DNA from: Chloroflexota bacterium
GTDB lineage: Bacteria > Chloroflexota > Limnocylindria > Limnocylindrales > CSP1-4
Reading direction: 5' to 3'
Assembly: GCA_005880805.1 (NCBI GenBank)
Contig: VBFZ01000003.1
Location: 1 to 30,455 of the forward strand
DNA length: 30,455 nucleotides
Each line of letters starts with the position of its first letter. The first letter of the stretch is position 1. The notes under the pieces were generated by a model. That model saw only the letters and a program-made list of their open reading frames with translations, made no database searches and was not told the DNA's origin. Position numbers and translations under genes: made by a program. Of this stretch, positions 14,632 to 22,290 are shown one piece after another.

Positions 14632-15432
14632 GTGACAGCTGCAACGCGCGAGTTGAGGGCGAGCTACGCCTTCATCGAGCGGAACTTCAATCTCACCAAA
14701 CGCTACTGGGGCTGGGAGGTCGCCTGGCTCGTGTACTCGATCGCAGGCGCCCTCTCGGTCACCCTGATCGGCCTCGACCAGGGTGACCGGCGGCTGATCT
14801 TCTCGCTGATGATCGGTGCCATCTTCTGGAACTACCTCTCGGTCGTCTTCACATTCATCGCGGAAACGATCGAGTGGGAGCGCTGGGAAGGCACGCTCGA
14901 GTACACGATGATGGCGCCCGTCCGGCGCTTCACCCAGCTGCTCGGGTCGACGATCTACGCCATCGTCTACGGGCTGATCCACACGGCGGTCATCCTGATC
15001 GTGCTCGTCCTCTTCTTCGGGCTCGATCTGTCGAAGGCCAACATGGCGACCGCCGGGCTGTTCATGACGATTGGCTCGGTGAGCTTCGTCGGGATCGGCA
15101 TGATGGCCGCGATCCTGCCGCTGCTGTACGTCGAGCGCGGGGCACAGATGACCTTCGTCCTGCAGTCGGTCCTGCTGCTGATCAGCGGGGTCTACTACTC
15201 GATCGAGGTGCTGCCCGGCTGGATGCAGGTGTTGTCCAAGCTCTCCCCGGCAACGTACATCCTCGACGGCGTCCGGAAGGGACTCATCGAGGGCGTACCG
15301 ATCACCGAGCTGATGGGCGACGTCTGGCCGCTGGTGCTGATGGGCATCTTCTTCATCCCGGCCGGCATCTGGGCGTTCGGTCGCGCCGAACGGTACGCGA
15401 AGCGGACCGGCAAGCTAAAGCGGGTGGGCTGA
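14632..15432 (+). CDS. ABC-2 type exporter, permease subunit
   Basis: The protein has 266 residues. GTG 14632 has GGAGG seven bases upstream; an earlier in-frame GTG at 14593 overlaps the small-protein stop but has a weaker site. The protein has six predicted membrane helices and the ABC-2 permease pattern: an amphipathic N-terminus (ASYAFIERNFNLTKRYWGW), EGTLEYTMMAPV after the second helix, and a C-terminal SKLSPATYILDGVRKGLIEG before the last helix. It should form the transport channel with the ATPase encoded at 13384-14313. The transported compound is unknown. rsgA follows after three bases, so the exporter and rsgA may share a transcript. Confidence 0.9.
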   Translation: MTAATRELRASYAFIERNFNLTKRYWGWEVAWLVYSIAGALSVTLIGLDQGDRRLIFSLMIGAIFWNYLSVVFTFIAETIEWERWEGTLEYTMMAPVRRFTQLLGSTIYAIVYGLIHTAVILIVLVLFFGLDLSKANMATAGLFMTIGSVSFVGIGMMAAILPLLYVERGAQMTFVLQSVLLLISGVYYSIEVLPGWMQVLSKLSPATYILDGVRKGLIEGVPITELMGDVWPLVLMGIFFIPAGIWAFGRAERYAKRTGKLKRVG

Positions 15433-15435
15433 GCG

Positions 15436-16539
15436 ATGACGATGCCAACCCAACCGGTCGACTCAACGCCTCACGCGCTCGCGGCGTGGGGCTGGTCGGC
15501 CGACCTGCAGGCCGCGTTCGGCCCACTGGCCGAACGCGGCCTTGCGCCTGCCCGGGTCACGCAGCAGCACCGCGAGCGGTACGTCGTCGTCGACGCCGAC
15601 GGCGAGAAGTTCGCGGTGGTCTCCGGACGGTTCCGGCACGAAGCCGGCCGCGACGCCGACTTCCCTGCGGTCGGCGACTGGGTGGCGCTGAACGCCGGGG
15701 CTACAGACGATCTGGCGACGATCGACGCAATCCTCCCGCGGCGGAGCGCGTTCGCGCGCGCGGCCGCGCTCACCCTGGCCGAGCAGGTCGTGGCGGCCAA
15801 CGTCGACGTCGTCTTCGTCGTCACGTCGCTCAATCGGGACTTCAACCTGCGCCGCCTGGAGCGATACGTCGCAACGGCGTGGGAATCTGGCGCGCGGCCG
15901 GTCGTCATTCTGTCCAAGGCCGACCTGGCGGAGGATCTGGGGGGCTCGCTGCTTGCGGCGGAGGCGGCAGCGCCCGGGGTGCCCGTCATCGCCGTTTCGG
16001 TGGTGACCGGACTCGGACTCGAGGAGGTCCGGGCGTTGATCGGTTACGGCCAGACGGTGGCTCTCGTCGGCTCGTCGGGCGTCGGCAAGTCCACGCTGAT
16101 CAATGCGCTCGCCGGCCACGAGCTGATGGCGACCGCCGGGATTCGGGAGGACGACGCACGCGGTCGCCACACGACGTCCGTCCGCCACCTCTTCCGGCTC
16201 GACGAGGGACTCGTCCTGGACACCCCGGGCCTGCGCGAGATTGGCCTGTTGAACGAGGACGGGCTCGCGGGTTCGTTCACCGATGTCCTGGACCTGGCCG
16301 GCCAGTGCCGCTTCTCGGACTGCGCCCATCGGACCGAGCCAGGCTGTGCGGTCCGTTCCGCCTTGGCCGACGGCCGTCTGGACCGGGGTCACCTGGCAGC
16401 GTACGAGAAGCTCGTCCGCGAGGCCCGCTATGTCGAGCGCAAGACTGACGTCTTCGCCCGCGAGGCGGAGCGCCGCCAGTGGCGGAACATCTCGCGCCAC
16501 GTCGGCGCGCGGATGAAAGCGAAGTACGGCGAGCTATGA
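15436..16539 (+). CDS. rsgA: Ribosome small-subunit GTPase RsgA
   Basis: The protein has 367 residues and is a circularly permuted GTPase: the G4 motif SKAD (160-163) comes before G1 GSSGVGKST (212-220) and G3 DTPG (262-265). An N-terminal OB-fold precedes it. A C-terminal zinc knuckle follows, with Cys291, Cys296, His298 and Cys304 (CRFSDCAHRTEPGC). RsgA helps late maturation of the 30S subunit and releases RbfA. ATG 15436 is three bases after the permease stop. The final TGA overlaps the next ATG as ATGA. All key residues are present and the length is normal. Confidence 0.96.
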   Translation: MTMPTQPVDSTPHALAAWGWSADLQAAFGPLAERGLAPARVTQQHRERYVVVDADGEKFAVVSGRFRHEAGRDADFPAVGDWVALNAGATDDLATIDAILPRRSAFARAAALTLAEQVVAANVDVVFVVTSLNRDFNLRRLERYVATAWESGARPVVILSKADLAEDLGGSLLAAEAAAPGVPVIAVSVVTGLGLEEVRALIGYGQTVALVGSSGVGKSTLINALAGHELMATAGIREDDARGRHTTSVRHLFRLDEGLVLDTPGLREIGLLNEDGLAGSFTDVLDLAGQCRFSDCAHRTEPGCAVRSALADGRLDRGHLAAYEKLVREARYVERKTDVFAREAERRQWRNISRHVGARMKAKYGEL

Positions 16540-17564
16540 GATCGATGGCGACACCGACGGCCGAGCAGATCGTCCCGCCCGATGCCCCGGCGGTCGACGG
16601 GCTGCGATTCCGGCACTACGCGGGCGACCAGGACATCCCCGGGCTCGTCCACCTCTGGAACGCGGCCTATCGCGCCGACGACGTCGAGCTGGTGTGGACC
16701 GAGGAGTCTATGCGCGTGGTCCTCGCCCACCCGACCAATCACGATCCGGCGAGGGACATGATCGTCGCCGAGAGCGGCGACCGGATCGTCGGCATCGGCA
16801 CCGCGCACTGGTTCATCCGCTCCGGCGAGTACCAGGCCGAGATCGACGGAGCGGTCCACCCCGAGTTCCGCCATCGCGGCATTGGGTGCGCCATTCTCCG
16901 CTGGAGCGAACGTCACGCCCGCGAGGTCGCCACGGAGAATGGCGCCGACCCTCGATGGCTCAGCACCTGGAAGAACGACAGCCAGCTTGGCGATATCGCC
17001 ATGCTGCAGCAGGAGGGGTATTCGGCGGTTCGTTACTTCTTCGAGATGGAACGCGACCTTGCGGTGCCCATCCCCGCGGCTCGCCTTCCCAAGGGGTTGG
17101 TGATCACGCCGGTTCGCGACCAGGACGAGCGGCGGGTCTTCGATGCGGAGAACGAGGCGTTCCGGGACCACTGGGGTCATCGCGAATTCGTGGACGCCGA
17201 CTTCGAACGACAGGTGGCGGCGCCGGAGCATGACACGTCCCTGTGGCAGGTCGCGTGGGATGGCGACCAGGTCGTCGGAGCCGTCACGGTCTGGATCTAC
17301 CCCGAGGAGAACCAGACGCTGGGCGTGAACCGCGCCTGGCTCGAGCGGGTCAGCGTGCGTCGTCGCTGGCGGCGGCGCGGCGTGGCCCGCGCGCTTATCG
17401 CTGCCGCGATGCGAGCCACCCGAGAGCGAGGGCTTTCCACGGCGGCGCTCGGCGTCGATACACAGAACCCGACGGGAGCGCTCGGGCTGTACGAAGGGCT
17501 GGGCTTCACTGTCCACAAGCGGGGATCGGCATGGCAGAAGGCCTTCGAGCTGGGCGCCCGCTAA
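16536..17564 (+). CDS. Tandem GNAT acetyltransferase (two domains)
   Basis: The protein has 342 residues and two GNAT domains. The first (about 20-170) has AEIDGAVHPEFRHRGIGCAI as its acetyl-CoA loop. The second (about 190-340) has VSVRRRWRRRGVARALIAAA and ends ALGLYEGLGFTV. Double GNAT proteins include mycothiol synthase MshD, but the resemblance here is only to the general family and no mycothiol gene is nearby. ATG 16536 overlaps the rsgA stop (ATGA); ATG 16545 is an alternative. The two domains are only weakly alike, suggesting that one binds substrate or has lost activity, as in other tandem GNATs. The substrate is unknown. Confidence 0.85.
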   Translation: MRSMATPTAEQIVPPDAPAVDGLRFRHYAGDQDIPGLVHLWNAAYRADDVELVWTEESMRVVLAHPTNHDPARDMIVAESGDRIVGIGTAHWFIRSGEYQAEIDGAVHPEFRHRGIGCAILRWSERHAREVATENGADPRWLSTWKNDSQLGDIAMLQQEGYSAVRYFFEMERDLAVPIPAARLPKGLVITPVRDQDERRVFDAENEAFRDHWGHREFVDADFERQVAAPEHDTSLWQVAWDGDQVVGAVTVWIYPEENQTLGVNRAWLERVSVRRRWRRRGVARALIAAAMRATRERGLSTAALGVDTQNPTGALGLYEGLGFTVHKRGSAWQKAFELGAR

Positions 17565-17630
17565 GGTCCCCCTGCCAGACACCTGCAACGCGGAGACGCG
17601 ACCGGCGGTGCCGGACGGGGCGACCTTCCG

Positions 17631-17636
17631 CACAAT
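17631..17636 (+). promoter_or_regulatory. Possible -10 element for a leaderless transcript
   Basis: CACAAT lies six bases before the ATG of the PEBP lipoprotein gene and no Shine-Dalgarno is present. This spacing is what a leaderless mRNA starting at the ATG would show. No clear -35 box is seen. Confidence 0.3.
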
Positions 17637-17642
17637 CTGTGA

Positions 17643-18212
17643 ATGACGCGTCTGAGGGCCAGCGCTCTCCTCCTCCTCGCGATGGCCCTCATCTCCTGCT
17701 CCGCCGCCGCATCGCAGTTACCGGCGGCCCAGTCACCTGAATCGCCGATGCCCAACGACGAAGGCTTCACCCTCAGCAGCCCGAACTTTCCGCCCGGCGG
17801 CGCGATCCCGCGGCAGTTCACCTGTGACGGCCAGGACGTCTCGCCGGTCCTGATGTGGGAAGGCGCCCCTGACCGGACCGCCGCGCTCGCGCTGATCGTC
17901 GACGACCCGGATGCCTCCGGCTTTGTCCACTGGGTCGCGTTCGACCTCACCGGTTCTGCCTCTGGCGGACTGCCCGAAGGCGTGTCGAGCTCGCCCGACG
18001 CGCCGATGCAGGGGCGGAACGACTTCGGTCGGAACGGCTGGGGCGGACCGTGCCCACCCTCGGGCGAGCACCGCTACCGGTTCACGCTCTACGCGCTCGA
18101 CCAGCCACTCGCGATGACCGGCACGCCGACTGCGCGGCAGCTCCGGGACGCGATGAACGGTCACGTCATCGGCCAGGCAGAGCTCCTGGGGCGTTACCGG
18201 CGAGGGAGCTGA
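17643..18212 (+). CDS. YbhB/YbcL-type PEBP (Raf kinase inhibitor-like) lipoprotein
   Basis: The protein has 189 residues. The signal peptide ends in ALISC, giving a lipidated Cys19, followed by a short linker. The rest is a phosphatidylethanolamine-binding-protein fold: FTCDGQDVSPVLMWEGAP, then DDPDASGFVHWVAFDL, then GRNDFGRNGWGGPCPPSGEH and YRFTLYALD, which are the ligand-pocket blocks of the YbhB/YbcL family. Bacterial members are of uncertain role and some inhibit proteases. No good ribosome site is seen before ATG 17643; a leaderless start is likely. The gene is convergent with the broken hydrolase gene that follows. Confidence 0.92.
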   Translation: MTRLRASALLLLAMALISCSAAASQLPAAQSPESPMPNDEGFTLSSPNFPPGGAIPRQFTCDGQDVSPVLMWEGAPDRTAALALIVDDPDASGFVHWVAFDLTGSASGGLPEGVSSSPDAPMQGRNDFGRNGWGGPCPPSGEHRYRFTLYALDQPLAMTGTPTARQLRDAMNGHVIGQAELLGRYRRGS

Positions 18213-18250
18213 GCCCCCGAATTCGGCGATGGGCTGCGGAGGGTGCAGCG

Positions 18251-18882
18251 TCAAGCGATCAGTCGGCCCGACCGCGCCACGAGCTCCATCCACGATTGCT
18301 CCCGACCGATCGCGCGCCTGGCCGAACTCGAGCCCCACGTCCGGGTCCTGCCGGGCCATGGGCCGTCGACCACGATCGGTCGGGAGCAATCGAGGCCGCC
18401 ATCTGCTCTGCGGACCCGCCGGGCAGGTCGACCCGCCCCCATCCGTTCGCGAACAGCGTGTCGCCGCTGAACAGCAGGCCTCCGTCCGGATCGAGCAGGC
18501 ACACCGACCCTTCCGTGTGTCCCGGCGTGTGAAGGACAGCTAGCCGAAGCGAGCCGAAGCGAATCGCGCCCCCCTCCACCAGGTCGACTGCCGGGACGGA
18601 CGGCGGGATTTCGAACGGCGCAAGTCCCCGACTGGGTTGTTCCAGGCGGTGACGGTCGAGGGGGTGGGCGGCGATGGGGGCCCCAGTGTGCTCCGCGACC
18701 TCCCAGTGCCCGTGACTCGACACGATCAGCTTGAGCGTCCAATCGCGCTCCGCGAGCGCGTCCGTCACGAACGCCAGCGAGGGGATCGCGGTGTCGATGG
18801 CGATCGCCTCGCGGGAGGCTGGATCCGCGACGACGTAGACGTTGGTTGCCAGCGGACCGACCACGCGGTGCAGGAGCTCCAT
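18251..18882 (-). pseudogene. Metallo-beta-lactamase-fold hydrolase, broken
   Basis: From ATG 18882 the protein starts MELLHRVVGPLATNVYVVAD, then shows HTPGHTEGSVCLLDPDGGLL and FSGDTLFANGWGRVDLPGGS, all typical of the glyoxalase II-like metallo-hydrolase family. Two lesions are visible. First, the metal motif HxHxDH is cut to SSHGHWEVAEHTG; relative to the usual HWDHVADNA-type sequence about seven residues including the Asp and His ligands are missing in frame. Second, after MAASI the frame turns into unrelated sequence. The expected block RLAELEPHVRVLPGHGPSTT lies on the opposite strand at 18315-18374, between inverted repeats. The expected tail IGREQSWMELVARSG returns on the minus strand in a shifted frame and ends at the original TGA at 18251. 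The current frame stops at 18259. Loss of function is inferred. Confidence 0.8.
18293..18392. repeat. Perfect 20-bp inverted repeat around an inverted 60-bp segment
   Basis: The arm cgattgctcccgaccgatcg at 18293-18312 is the exact reverse complement of 18373-18392. The 60-base spacer (18313-18372) carries the C-terminal PGHG block of the hydrolase in the wrong orientation. Compared with the expected gene order the event also added about 14 bases, so turning the segment back would not restore the frame. This fits a one-time template-switch event better than a reversible switch. Confidence 0.9.
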
Positions 18883-19035
18883 GGCCCCCGATTCTGCCTT
18901 GATGCGGCGACGCGAGGCCACCCAGATGCGGCTCCAGGACCGTCCAGCCCACGGTCGGCCCGGTAGCAAGGGGCCACTGACGGGCCGGACCGACCAGCCT
19001 ACGCTCGCCCGGCTGGCAAGCCAGGAGGGTGCGCG

Positions 19036-20268
19036 ATCATCAGTCGAGCGACGGGGAGGCGGGCTGACCCGCGTTGGCGGGCCCTGGCCGCGGCCATCGC
19101 CCTGGCGCTGGTCGCGTTCGCGACCACGAGCGGCCCTGTGGCCGCTGCCAGCTGCTCCGGCGCCAGCCATCAGCTCCTGCTCAGCTCCGGAACGGTCAAC
19201 CCTTCGAGCGGCAACACCAGCACCCTCTTCACCTTCAGCGTGCGCTACGAGGACAACGCCGGCTGCGCCCCGACGAGCGTCACGGTCAAGGTCAGCGGCG
19301 CGGGCACGCTCGCGATGGCCCCTCCCGGCGGCGCCGATTTCCAGGCAGGGGCGACGTTCAGCGCCACGCTGACGCTGCCCGCCGGGGTGCACTCGTACAG
19401 TTTCATGGCCTCGAGCGGCTCGGGGAAGGGTGCGCGGACCGTGACGCTCACGAGCGTCAACCCGCGGGCGATCTCGGTGACGGCCCCCGCCCCGCCTGCC
19501 ACCCCGCGCCCGACGCCGACGCCTACGCCTCGCCCGACGCCGACCCCGCAGCCGAAGCCCGTCGCCCGGGTGACGAAGGCGACTGGACAGCCCGGTCGGC
19601 CGACCACGAAGCCCTCCTCTTCCGCATCCCCATCGACCGGCTCGAGTCGCAGCCCGAACCCGGTCACCGCAGGCTTGATCCCGGGCGCGGACCCTTTCGG
19701 CCCGAACGGGTCGCTCTCGGGCGTGCTGCCTGTCAATCAGGGACCGTCCCTGATCCTCGTGGCGCTTGGCCTCGTCGCCTCGGTGGGCGGCTTCGGCCTT
19801 ATCGCGCTCGTCCGGGCGCGGCGACGCGGGCAAGAGCCCATCGTCGTCCTCGAATCCGCAGGGGCACCCGCCCTGGCGAGCGGCATCCAGCAGTCGCTGG
19901 TGCTCACTCCGACTACCGCCACCATGACGGTGTCGGCCGATGTGCCGCCCGAAGAGATGGCGATGCCCCGCTGGCGCCGGCCGTCGCTGCGCGTTGCGCG
20001 GCAGGCCATCCACCGCGGGCAGGTCGAGCCTCACATGCCCATCCTGTTCCGTGAAATCGCAGGCCCGGACGTGGAGCGGAGAATCGTCCGCTACCGGATC
20101 GTCCGCGTCACCGACGCCCCGGACGAGCTCCTGGGCGTCGAGGTCGGCAACCTCGGCGAGGGCGACGAAGTCGAGATCCTGGAGCGGAAGTCGATGTACC
20201 TACGCGTGCGCACCCCGATGGGCCTCGAAGGGTGGGTCCACCGCACCACCCTCGACGAGGTTCACTGA
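19036..20268 (+). CDS. Membrane-anchored protein with C-terminal SH3-like domain, apparent ATC start
   Basis: The product is about 410 residues. AGGAGGG at 19023-19029 is followed at ideal spacing by ATC 19036, which opens a good signal peptide (basic RATGRRADPRWR, then ALAAAIALALVAFATT). No ATG, GTG or TTG is in frame there; GTG 19138 would lose the signal. The mature part has a beta-rich outside domain (about residues 40-150), a Pro/Thr-rich linker of TPRPTPTPTP type, a membrane helix near 235-255 (SLILVALGLVASVGGFGLIALV) and an inside part that ends in a bacterial SH3-like fold (VGNLGEGDEVEILERKSMYL, then EGWVHRTTLDEV). Its role is unknown. It is divergent from the broken hydrolase gene and convergent with coxG, so it is not part of the cox operon. 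Confidence 0.75.
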   Translation: MISRATGRRADPRWRALAAAIALALVAFATTSGPVAAASCSGASHQLLLSSGTVNPSSGNTSTLFTFSVRYEDNAGCAPTSVTVKVSGAGTLAMAPPGGADFQAGATFSATLTLPAGVHSYSFMASSGSGKGARTVTLTSVNPRAISVTAPAPPATPRPTPTPTPRPTPTPQPKPVARVTKATGQPGRPTTKPSSSASPSTGSSRSPNPVTAGLIPGADPFGPNGSLSGVLPVNQGPSLILVALGLVASVGGFGLIALVRARRRGQEPIVVLESAGAPALASGIQQSLVLTPTTATMTVSADVPPEEMAMPRWRRPSLRVARQAIHRGQVEPHMPILFREIAGPDVERRIVRYRIVRVTDAPDELLGVEVGNLGEGDEVEILERKSMYLRVRTPMGLEGWVHRTTLDEVH

Positions 20269-20314
20269 CCCGCGCCAGCCAGACTCGCGCGTCTTGACCA
20301 GCGGGCCGCTCGGC

Positions 20315-20779
20315 CTACTCGGCGGCCTCGACGGCCGGCACTTCTTCGAGCTTCGCGCGGATGCAGTCGAAGGACTGCGTGATCATCTTGTTGGCCGTGC
20401 CCTCGATGAGCCGGGCACCAACGCCCGCGATCGCACCGTGGATCGCGACTTCGGCGTGCCAATCCATCCGAGTGGTGGTCGGGTCCTCCTCGCTGAGCCG
20501 CATCTCGGCTGTTCCGTCGACCGCGCTGCCGGGGGCCTGGCCATGCGCTTTCACGACCGCCCGGGACGGCGGTTCCTGCTCCGTGAGCTCAACGGTCACG
20601 CGAAAGCGCGCGCTGATGAAGCCGATGCCGACCTTGGCAACGGCCTGGTAGTGCGTTTCGTCGATGACCTCGATCGACTCGACCCCGGGTCCGCACGGTC
20701 CAACCCGCTCGGGATCCAGGAGGAACGCGTAGACCGTTTCCCTTGGAGCGCGGATGAGCGTCGTGCCCTCGAACTGCAT
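20315..20779 (-). CDS. coxG: CoxG-like SRPBCC-domain protein
   Basis: The protein has 154 residues. ATG 20779 has GGAGG just upstream. It is an SRPBCC-fold protein: GTTLIRAPRETVYAFLLDPE at the start, then VGIGFISARFRVTVELTEQE, then AEVAIHGAIAGVGARLIEGT and MITQSFDCIRAKLEEV at the end. CoxG is known to help recruit CO dehydrogenase to the cytoplasmic membrane. The Ala/Gly stretch near the C-terminus is conserved in the family; the longer C-terminal membrane anchor seen in some CoxG proteins is absent here, so this is the short form. It is the last gene of the cox operon, 41 bases after the methyltransferase gene. Confidence 0.88.
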   Translation of the reverse strand: MQFEGTTLIRAPRETVYAFLLDPERVGPCGPGVESIEVIDETHYQAVAKVGIGFISARFRVTVELTEQEPPSRAVVKAHGQAPGSAVDGTAEMRLSEEDPTTTRMDWHAEVAIHGAIAGVGARLIEGTANKMITQSFDCIRAKLEEVPAVEAAE

Positions 20780-20820
20780 GCTTCCTCCGTGGCGAATCTG
20801 TCGCGACGAGGGTAACGGGC

Positions 20821-21681
20821 TCAGCGACGCCGGCGCCAGGTGACGATGCCGACCGGGTTCGCCTCCGCGCTCGCGAGTCGCAAGCCGCCATCGGCGGGCC
20901 GCAGGTCCGCGTCGAGCAGCTCGGCGAGCAGCTTGTCGCGCCGCCCGCCGGGCTCGACCCACGTCTGTCGCCGGAGGAAGGCGAGCGCCTCGTCGCGGGA
21001 CGCCAAGGTTCGCGCCTCGGCCTCGAGGACCTCGGTCACTGGCTCTGCCCCGCGCGCGACGAGCAGATCGGTGAGCTCGGGCAGGGCCGGCAGCGGGGTG
21101 CGCGGTTCGCCGTACAAGGCGCGCCAGAATGGGTAAGCGACGGAGGCGGGCGTGCGCTCCATCATCACCGCGACGAACAGGCGACGCGCAGCCCGCTCCA
21201 AGGCGTCGAGGAACGGCCCGATCTCCTCCACGTCGTAGCCGACGTGCGCGATCAGGGCGACGTCAGCATGCAGTGCGGCCCCCTCCGAGCGCGAACCTTC
21301 GGGCGGCCACCGCTCCTGAACGACGCGGACGTTGCCGATCCCCGCTTCGCGCATGCCGTCACGCAGGCCACTCAGCATCGACTGCGACGGCTCGAGTGCG
21401 ATGACCTCGCGGACGACCCGCGCGAGCGGAAGGGCGTACCGGCCGGCGCCGGCCCCGATGTCGAGCCAGGTATCGGACGGGCGCGCAAGCCGCAGCAGGC
21501 GGTCGCGCACGGGATCGTCGGTGCGGTCGGGGTCGGCCCGAAAGATCGAGCTGACGGGCTGGTAGAAATCGGCCCCATCGGGGACCTCCCGGAAGCGGTC
21601 GACCTGCTCGCGGTTGGCGCGGACACGTGCCCCCCAGGCTGCCTCCAGCTCGCTCGCGCTCCGCGAGCTGCTAACGGTCAT
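20821..21681 (-). CDS. SAM-dependent methyltransferase (class I), within the cox operon
   Basis: The protein has 286 residues. Motif I is TWLDIGAGAGRYALPLARVV (about residue 73), followed by EVIALEPSQSMLSGLR, the usual acidic residue of motif II. Later parts (ADVALIAHVGYDVEEIGPFL) match motif IV and its following helix. The C-terminal part is variable. ATG 21681 overlaps the stop of the MocA-like gene as ATGA. Class I methyltransferases act on very many substrates; none can be named. Tight coupling with molybdenum-cofactor genes suggests a role linked to the CO dehydrogenase-like enzyme, but this could be a passenger gene. Confidence 0.87.
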   Translation of the reverse strand: MTVSSSRSASELEAAWGARVRANREQVDRFREVPDGADFYQPVSSIFRADPDRTDDPVRDRLLRLARPSDTWLDIGAGAGRYALPLARVVREVIALEPSQSMLSGLRDGMREAGIGNVRVVQERWPPEGSRSEGAALHADVALIAHVGYDVEEIGPFLDALERAARRLFVAVMMERTPASVAYPFWRALYGEPRTPLPALPELTDLLVARGAEPVTEVLEAEARTLASRDEALAFLRRQTWVEPGGRRDKLLAELLDADLRPADGGLRLASAEANPVGIVTWRRRR

Positions 21682-22289
21682 CGGGCTTCCTCGAGAGCAG
21701 CCAGGTCGGCCGGGGTGTCCACGTCCGGATTCTCGCCCCCGACCGGCACAACGTGCACCAGGCCCGGGCGACGATCGAGCACAGCGCCGAAGCCTCGATC
21801 GCCGGCCAGCTCCCGCGCAAGCGGCCATACCGAGCGCCCGATGACCACCGGATTCGGACCGCCGCCACCGCGGTATCGGGGCGCGACGATCGGACGATCG
21901 GTTTCCGCGGCCTCGGCAAGCAGGGTGCGAATGACGTCTGCGCGAATGGACGGCTGGTCGCCGAGCAGCATCACGGCCCGCTCGAACCGATCGTCGAGCG
22001 CCTCCACCCCGAGCCGGACCGAGCCCGATAGCCCCGTCTCTGGCGTGTGATTGATCACGACCCGAGTGCCGCCAGGCAGCTGCACTGCTGCCCGGACCTG
22101 TTCGGCCGCGCTCCCGAGAACGACGACAAAGCTCGTGATGCCGGCTTCGGTCGCGGCGTCGATGACGTGCTGGAGCAGCGGCTTGCCGTGGAGCGGCGCG
22201 AGCGCCTTGACGCTCCCGAACCTCGACGCCGTGCCTGCCGCGAGGATGACCGCCGCGCCACCGGAGCCCAGCGCAGGAGGGCGAGCCAC
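21678..22289 (-). CDS. MocA/MobA-like molybdopterin nucleotidyltransferase
   Basis: The protein has 203 residues from GTG 22289, which follows the XdhC stop after one base. It opens with the nucleotidyltransferase signature VILAAGTASRFGSVKALAPL (LAAG-x3-R-x-G with the later Lys), then GKPLLQHVIDAA, LGDQPSIRADVI (metal-binding Asp) and PRYRGGGGPNPVVIGRSVW. Such enzymes attach CMP or GMP to molybdopterin; those next to cox or xdh genes are usually the CTP-using MocA type, which makes the molybdopterin cytosine dinucleotide of CO dehydrogenases. An earlier in-frame start lies inside the XdhC gene and is unlikely. Its neighbours support cofactor maturation for the CoxLMS enzyme. Confidence 0.87.
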   Translation of the reverse strand: MARPPALGSGGAAVILAAGTASRFGSVKALAPLHGKPLLQHVIDAATEAGITSFVVVLGSAAEQVRAAVQLPGGTRVVINHTPETGLSGSVRLGVEALDDRFERAVMLLGDQPSIRADVIRTLLAEAAETDRPIVAPRYRGGGGPNPVVIGRSVWPLARELAGDRGFGAVLDRRPGLVHVVPVGGENPDVDTPADLAALEEAR

Positions 22290-22290
22290 C

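Noticed and set aside
14874..16448. 524-codon plus-strand frame across permease and rsgA
   Set aside because: It lies in another frame over two recognised genes, with an Arg/Gly-rich shadow composition.
18293..18392. Reversible phase-variation switch in the hydrolase gene
   Set aside because: Inverting the 60-base spacer back does not join the upstream and downstream frames because of the extra 14 or so bases. No invertase gene is nearby. Kept as a fixed rearrangement.
19495..19570. ccgacgcc-type short tandem repeats suggesting a CRISPR or satellite
   Set aside because: They encode the TPRPTPTP linker of the SH3-like protein; there are no spacers or separate repeat units.
18259..20034. Long minus-strand frame running from the hydrolase into the SH3-like gene
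   Set aside because: Only the part below 18882 has hydrolase motifs. The upstream part is antisense to the SH3-like gene and Arg-rich.
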